Shown here in pieces: positions 59,901 through 64,000 of a DNA stretch of 64,000 nucleotides. Under the pieces are notes generated by a model. The model was given only the letters and a program-made list of their open reading frames with translations. It did not search any database and was not told where the DNA came from. The stretch's first letter is position 1. Each line of letters starts with the position of its first letter. The position numbers and the translations under genes are program-made. The DNA is from Salminus brasiliensis (taxonomy: Eukaryota; Chordata; Actinopteri; Characiformes; Bryconidae), in NCBI RefSeq assembly GCF_030463535.1, contig NC_132893.1:25074282-25138281 (forward strand), given 5' to 3'.

Positions 59901-60790
59901 AAAACAAAAAAAACAGACAGCCCTCATCTTCCAATACAACCTTGAGGCTATGTCTCAGCTTAGTTCATCATGAGGGTGATTGATTAAATATCCTCACAAA
60001 CACTGAACCAATCTCAGGAAAATGTTTTATAGTTACAATAAATACAATAAACAGCAATGCTTAACAAAACTACTACTAAAAGTGTTTTCTAATGAACTAA
60101 ATATAAATCCCACAGACACCCCAAAGCATCATGGGAGCAAGCCTATACCACAATACCATCATGGCATGAGTCAAAGAGAGCCACCTTTAAACCAAAAATG
60201 TCAAAAATGACCCGCCTCTCAGTCACTACTATTGACCAACTAGATCCAGCCTTTCTGGGAGGCCAAGCATACAGACAACATCCCGATGGAAATATTGGAT
60301 GTGGTTGAGGGTTTAGCTGCATTGAACTCATACGTATGCAATGTCTATATTTTATTTATTAGAGTATAATTTAGATACAAACAAAACTAAGGACAGCTTG
60401 CATTAACACCCTGAAGACATCGCACACTGAAATGAGGACAGTTACTTAACATTAACTATCATAAGAAGCTCAAATAGAAAAGAAAAACTATCATGAGGGT
60501 GGTTATTTAAATTATCCCACAAACACTGAATCAATCACAAACACTGAACCAATCACAGGAAACAAGTTAATAATAAAAAGCAATGCTTAACAAAACTACT
60601 GCTAAAAGTGTTTTCTTATGAACTAAACACAAATCCCACAGACACACCAACGCATTATGGGAGCATTCCTGTGCCACAAAATCATTATGTCATGGTGTGT
60701 CACTTAAAGAAAACCATCTTTCAACCACCACCGTCAAAACTGACCCTCCTCTCATCCACTACTATAGACCAACTATATCCAGTTAAAAGA
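56990..60790. repeat. Complex degenerate tandem repeat array, unit about 0.15-0.55 kb
   Basis: Three anchor phrases recur in the same order. The first is 'ccccaaagcat(c/t)atgg(g/a)agca' at 57049, 57611, 59632, 60126 and 60652. The second is 'ctcagcttagttgccatcatgagggtg' at about 57470, 58060, 58888, 59455, 59795, 59954 and 60485. The third is 'ctgaaccaatcacatgaa' at about 58940, 59365, 59514, 59840, 60006 and 60530. Copies are 70-85 percent alike by eye, and units differ in which parts they keep. No protein is encoded. Confidence 0.8.
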
Positions 60791-61335
60791 TCCAGCACTG
60801 GTTGGTGTGCCGGCTGCTGTAAGATGTGCTTATGTGCCAGTCAAAGTCAAGTAGGAGGACAACACCTGCCAGTTGGGTGTCGATGTGTTGATTACTTTAG
60901 GGTGTGACGGTTTAAGATGTGGTGGTTGGTGTGCCGGCTGCATTAAGATGTGCTAGTTAGTGTGCTGGCTCCTTTAGGATGTGCTAGTTGGTGTACTGGC
61001 TGCTTTAAGATATGCTGGTCGATGTACTGTTGCTTTAGGGTGTGACTGCTAAAAGATGTGTTGGTTTGTGTGCCGGCTCCTCTAAGATGTGCTAGTTGGT
61101 GTGCCGGCTGCTTTAAGATGTGCTAGTTGGTGTGCCGGCTGCTTTAAGATGTGCTAGTTGGTGTGCCGGCTGCTTTAAGATGTGCTAGTTGGTGTGCCGG
61201 CTGCTTTAAGATGTGCTAGTTGGTGTGCCGGCTGCTTTAAGATGTGCTAGTTGGTGTGCCGGCTGCTTTAAGATGTGCTAGTTGGTGTGCCGGCTGCTTT
61301 AAGATGTGCTAGTTAGTGTGCTGACTCCTCTAAGA
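60790..61335. repeat. 31-bp minisatellite with seven identical copies
   Basis: Identical 31-bp units start at 61086, 61117, 61148, 61179, 61210, 61241 and 61272 (core GTGCTAGTTGGTGTGCCGGC). They are flanked on the left by some nine diverged copies from about 60795 and on the right by one diverged copy ending near 61333. The array starts where the complex repeat to its left is interrupted. Confidence 0.95.
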
Positions 61336-62160
61336 TGTGCTAGTGAGCTTTTTTCAACAGAAGTAGAAGCAACTCACAAATCCATAAAGGAAAAGGAAAA
61401 CACAAATACCCAAGTGCACTAAAAGCCCTTTTTTTCCCGCTGCAGCTGTTAATGTCTGAGAATAACCGTTCGGATTGTGACAGTCGTGTGTTACAAAGAG
61501 TCAACACTGTTTTTCATTCACTTTCTTTCTGCTGGCTATTCAGAGGAGACAAAGGGATGCCTCGCTCTTTTTCTTCCCCTGCGGGTGTGGTTCCCATTAG
61601 AAAGAGGAACATTTAAAAGTCAAAGTCGGCACCCTCCCTCCTGTTCAAGCAGGTCGCTGTTCAAATAACTATGCAAAGCTGCAGGGTGTGCAGTAGTGTG
61701 CTGACTGTTTATGTTTGGACAGCATCTGCTTTACACAGTGTTGTGTCATTACAAAGAGGTTATGTCCACATTCTGAATCAGGCATGATGTGTTTGGATTA
61801 CATTTCGAAACCTAGATGCCATGATTTTAATCATTTTCTGATTTCTACACATTTAATCTGTCTATCTGTCTGTTTCTCGGTCTCTGGACAGCGCAGGGCA
61901 GTAGGACGGTATTTGCATACAGTTAGAGAGCGTCTCGGGATGCCAGTGAGAGTACTGTACCATGTGAGACTATAGACAGTCTCAGAGAAATCGAGGATTT
62001 ATTTAAGAAATTACCTGAACTTGAATGAAGCAATGGCATAATAAATACAGTTTGTAAACAGTGGGTTTACAGAATATGATCAAGTAGGCAAGGTAATGTA
62101 ATATATGACATAGTTTCCAAACTGTTGCCTAAGTAAATACATAAATAAATGTAATACACA
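61336..62160. other. Gene-poor DNA with one possible orphan exon
   Basis: No recognisable gene. A strong polypyrimidine tract and acceptor (TCTCTGGACAG) at about 61850-61890 precede an open stretch of 27 codons to a TAG at 61970-61972. See findings. Not assigned to any family. Confidence 0.3.
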
Positions 62161-62515
62161 TACACTATAAGTCCAAATGTTTGTGGACACCCCTTCTAAA
62201 GAATGCATCCTTGCACACATTGCTGGCATAAATGTGCAAATGTACACACACAGGTGAACATGAACCTACTGGCACCAAGCCTAATGCCAGGTGTGGGATA
62301 GAGGAGTAAAAAGCCCCCTAGCATTGAGCTGTGGAGCAGTGTTGCTTAATGCAATCAAATCCTCACAGCAATGCTCCAATATCTATTAGAAAGCTTTCCC
62401 TGGACAGTAGAAACAGGTACTCAGGTACAAAAGCAGGATAAACTCTTTTACAAATTGCCTTTATTTCAGTCGAAACAATAAACGAGTGTCCCAATACTTT
62501 TGTCCACATAGTGTA
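62161..62515. mobile_element. TACACTATATG-family MITE copy
   Basis: Begins TACACTATAAGTCCAAATGT and ends ACTTTTGTCCACATAGTGTA, inverted with a few mismatches. Internal 'ggcaccaagcctaatgccaggtgtggg' and 'agcattgagctgtggagcagtg' are complementary to words in the 7.6-kb copy. Confidence 0.8.
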
Positions 62516-63423
62516 TGTGTTATATGGCATTGGAATAAGAATGTTCTTCAAATTTCCTGGATGTCAGGTAAATAGAGGTAGACTGGAACAAAGGGTTAAG
62601 CTTGATCCCCTATATTTGAATATGTAAATTCCTGATCAAAAACCAGGACAGGCCTCATCCTCTGGAAGTAAAGTGTTAAACTTGTGATGTTCTGTGTCTG
62701 TCAAGAAAGCAGAATCCATGTCTGAATGAGGATCATGATAATCCTCATAAAAGGTAAGTGAAAGGACATGAAAGGAGAGGCAAATTATGGTAGGCTTTTT
62801 TTCTCTATCCCACTTTACCAACAGCTTAATGGCAGATTCAGCTGGTAAACTGAGACAGCCACTCAAACCATTTTAGGAGGGTTGTGAATGAATACTGTTT
62901 TCATTATTTATTTTCATGTCAACAATAATTATTACAATTATAGATAGTAACTACAGTCTCTACTGACCAATGGAGATTTTTGAGTCCATTTTTACTAAAT
63001 TATGTAATAAAGAAGCAGCTTAAATATCTTACATGTATTAAATACAGCATGGTATTTATTCTCAGCTATGATTCATAATGGGTTACCATGTTTGTGTTTT
63101 TGTATAATACTGGCTATGCCTAATAAGCTCTATTTACCCAAATGACTTATGGAAAACACCTGCATAGGCTCATTTGCAACATCCTCACATAATGCAGTTA
63201 GTAACCCATGAATACAAAATGCACCTGTAAATCAAGTTCAGTAGGAAAATGGACTTGGAGATTCAGAGCTTCGAGATTAGAACATCTCAAAATGATAAAG
63301 ATCACAGACTGATCATTACATGATTTCTGTTTATTTCTGTATTTGTTTCAATCACAGTAACCACTGTTTACTCTCACATTAACCAGTGAGCTGCAAAAAG
63401 GGTCAGTGTTTAGAGTGACACTA
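62516..63423. other. AT-rich intergenic DNA
   Basis: I see no gene, RNA or clear repeat in this stretch. Confidence 0.4.
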
Positions 63424-63687
63424 TACACTGATCAGCCACAACATTACACCCACCTGCTTAATATTTTGGTGGTCCCCCTTGTGCCACCAAGACAGCTCTG
63501 GTCTGTCAAGGCATGAACCCCACAAGACAGCCAGCACAAGCTTTTTCTGTCATTTCTGCTACTGTAGCTCTTCTGTGAGAACTTTTGTCTGTTGTTAAAT
63601 GTTTCTTCAGATATAAGGACATGAGATTGGGAGTGTTTTGTTTTTAGTAGCACATTGGTGGTTTTAATGTTGTGGCTGATTTGTGTA
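63424..63687 (-). mobile_element. Short deletion derivative of a Tc1-like transposon
   Basis: Ends are TACACTGATCAGCCACAACA and the inverse TGTTGTGGCTGATTTGTGTA. Next to the left end, the minus strand carries the element's 3' coding end (inverse of 'ggtccccctt gtgccaccaa gacagctctg'). About 264 bp in all. Same family as the 14.25 and 44.06 kb fragments. Confidence 0.75.
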
Positions 63688-63699
63688 TGTGTATATACA

Positions 63700-64000
63700 G
63701 TCACCTGGTCAAATAACACATTTTGTGGATATTAAAAGTACAGATTAGTGAACAACAAATCATCAAATAAGGTTTTTTTTTATTATTATTTTGGAAATAA
63801 TTCCTATGTATTTACATACTTTTATATATTAAATATTACATTTAGCCACATGTAATGTTTTTTTTCTTTCAATATGGTCAATTAAGCAAATAGAGTGTAA
63901 TTATGCTTTACAATGTACAAAAGTGTGTCTCTGTCATGGATATGAACAATACAGCCAGGGGTGCCCAAACTTTTGCATAAGACTGATGTATGTTACTGTA
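63700..64000. repeat. Repeat end at right edge
   Basis: The segment CCAGGGGTGCCCAAACTTTT followed by 'gcataagactg' (63955-63990) is the inverse of 'cagtcttgtgcaaatgtttgggcaccc' at 3532. It is a terminal repeat of a dispersed element, perhaps extending beyond the window. Confidence 0.45.

Noticed and set aside
60790-61335. CRISPR-like array of regular repeats
   Set aside because: Units are directly abutting 31-bp tandem copies without unique spacers, in a vertebrate genome.

Overview
The window is vertebrate nuclear DNA, almost certainly from a ray-finned (teleost) fish. Coding information is split into short exons with GT...AG boundaries, introns are AT-rich, and the intergenic DNA is full of Tc1/mariner, hAT-like, SINE and LINE-tail remnants of kinds common in fish. 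The set of repeats would suit an otophysan such as a characin or catfish, but the species cannot be fixed from sequence alone. There is no operon, phage, plasmid or CRISPR content.

Six protein genes can be reconstructed by joining exons. In each of the five complete genes the exon lengths add to a whole number of codons with one open frame. In order: (1) the last four coding exons of vps36 (+, 1128-3389; ESCRT-II); (2) thsd1 (+, 6740-12208; 879 aa), with a CpG-rich promoter and non-coding first exon near 4.9-5.13 kb; (3) a fibrinogen-like protein 1 family gene (-, 18000-15178; 332 aa); (4) tpte, a voltage-sensing phosphoinositide phosphatase (+, 21544-28360; 490 aa); (5) smpd1, acid sphingomyelinase (-, 37136-31592; 608 aa); (6) vasp (-, 55590-40208; 406 aa). 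vps36 and thsd1 are also neighbours in mammals, so that pair is conserved synteny. tpte and smpd1 are tail to tail. The genes do not form a pathway, although vps36 and smpd1 both act in the endolysosome, and tpte and vasp both work at the plasma membrane and cortex.

Region by region: 0-3.4 kb vps36 3' end; 3.4-4.9 kb intergenic; 4.9-12.2 kb thsd1, with a nested pair of hAT-like elements in one intron; 12.2-15.2 kb intergenic with an internally deleted Tc1 copy; 15.2-18.0 kb fgl1-like gene; 18.0-19.5 kb CCAAT-rich degenerate repeat; 19.5-28.4 kb tpte; 28.4-31.6 kb intergenic; 31.6-37.1 kb smpd1, with a Tc1 corpse and a long CA repeat in introns and an E-box of the CLEAR type upstream; 37.1-40.2 kb intergenic; 40.2-55.6 kb vasp, with a 7.6 kb first intron full of repeats; 55.7-64 kb gene-poor DNA with long AT microsatellites, a ~3.8 kb complex repeat array and a 31-bp minisatellite.

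No clearly new system was found. The most unusual points are the loss of the three classical cyclic-nucleotide kinase sites in this VASP together with two long glycine runs, a furin-type site in the THSD1 ectodomain, the homogenised 31-bp minisatellite with an older relative 23 kb away, and the CCAAT-rich repeat upstream of the fibrinogen-like gene.
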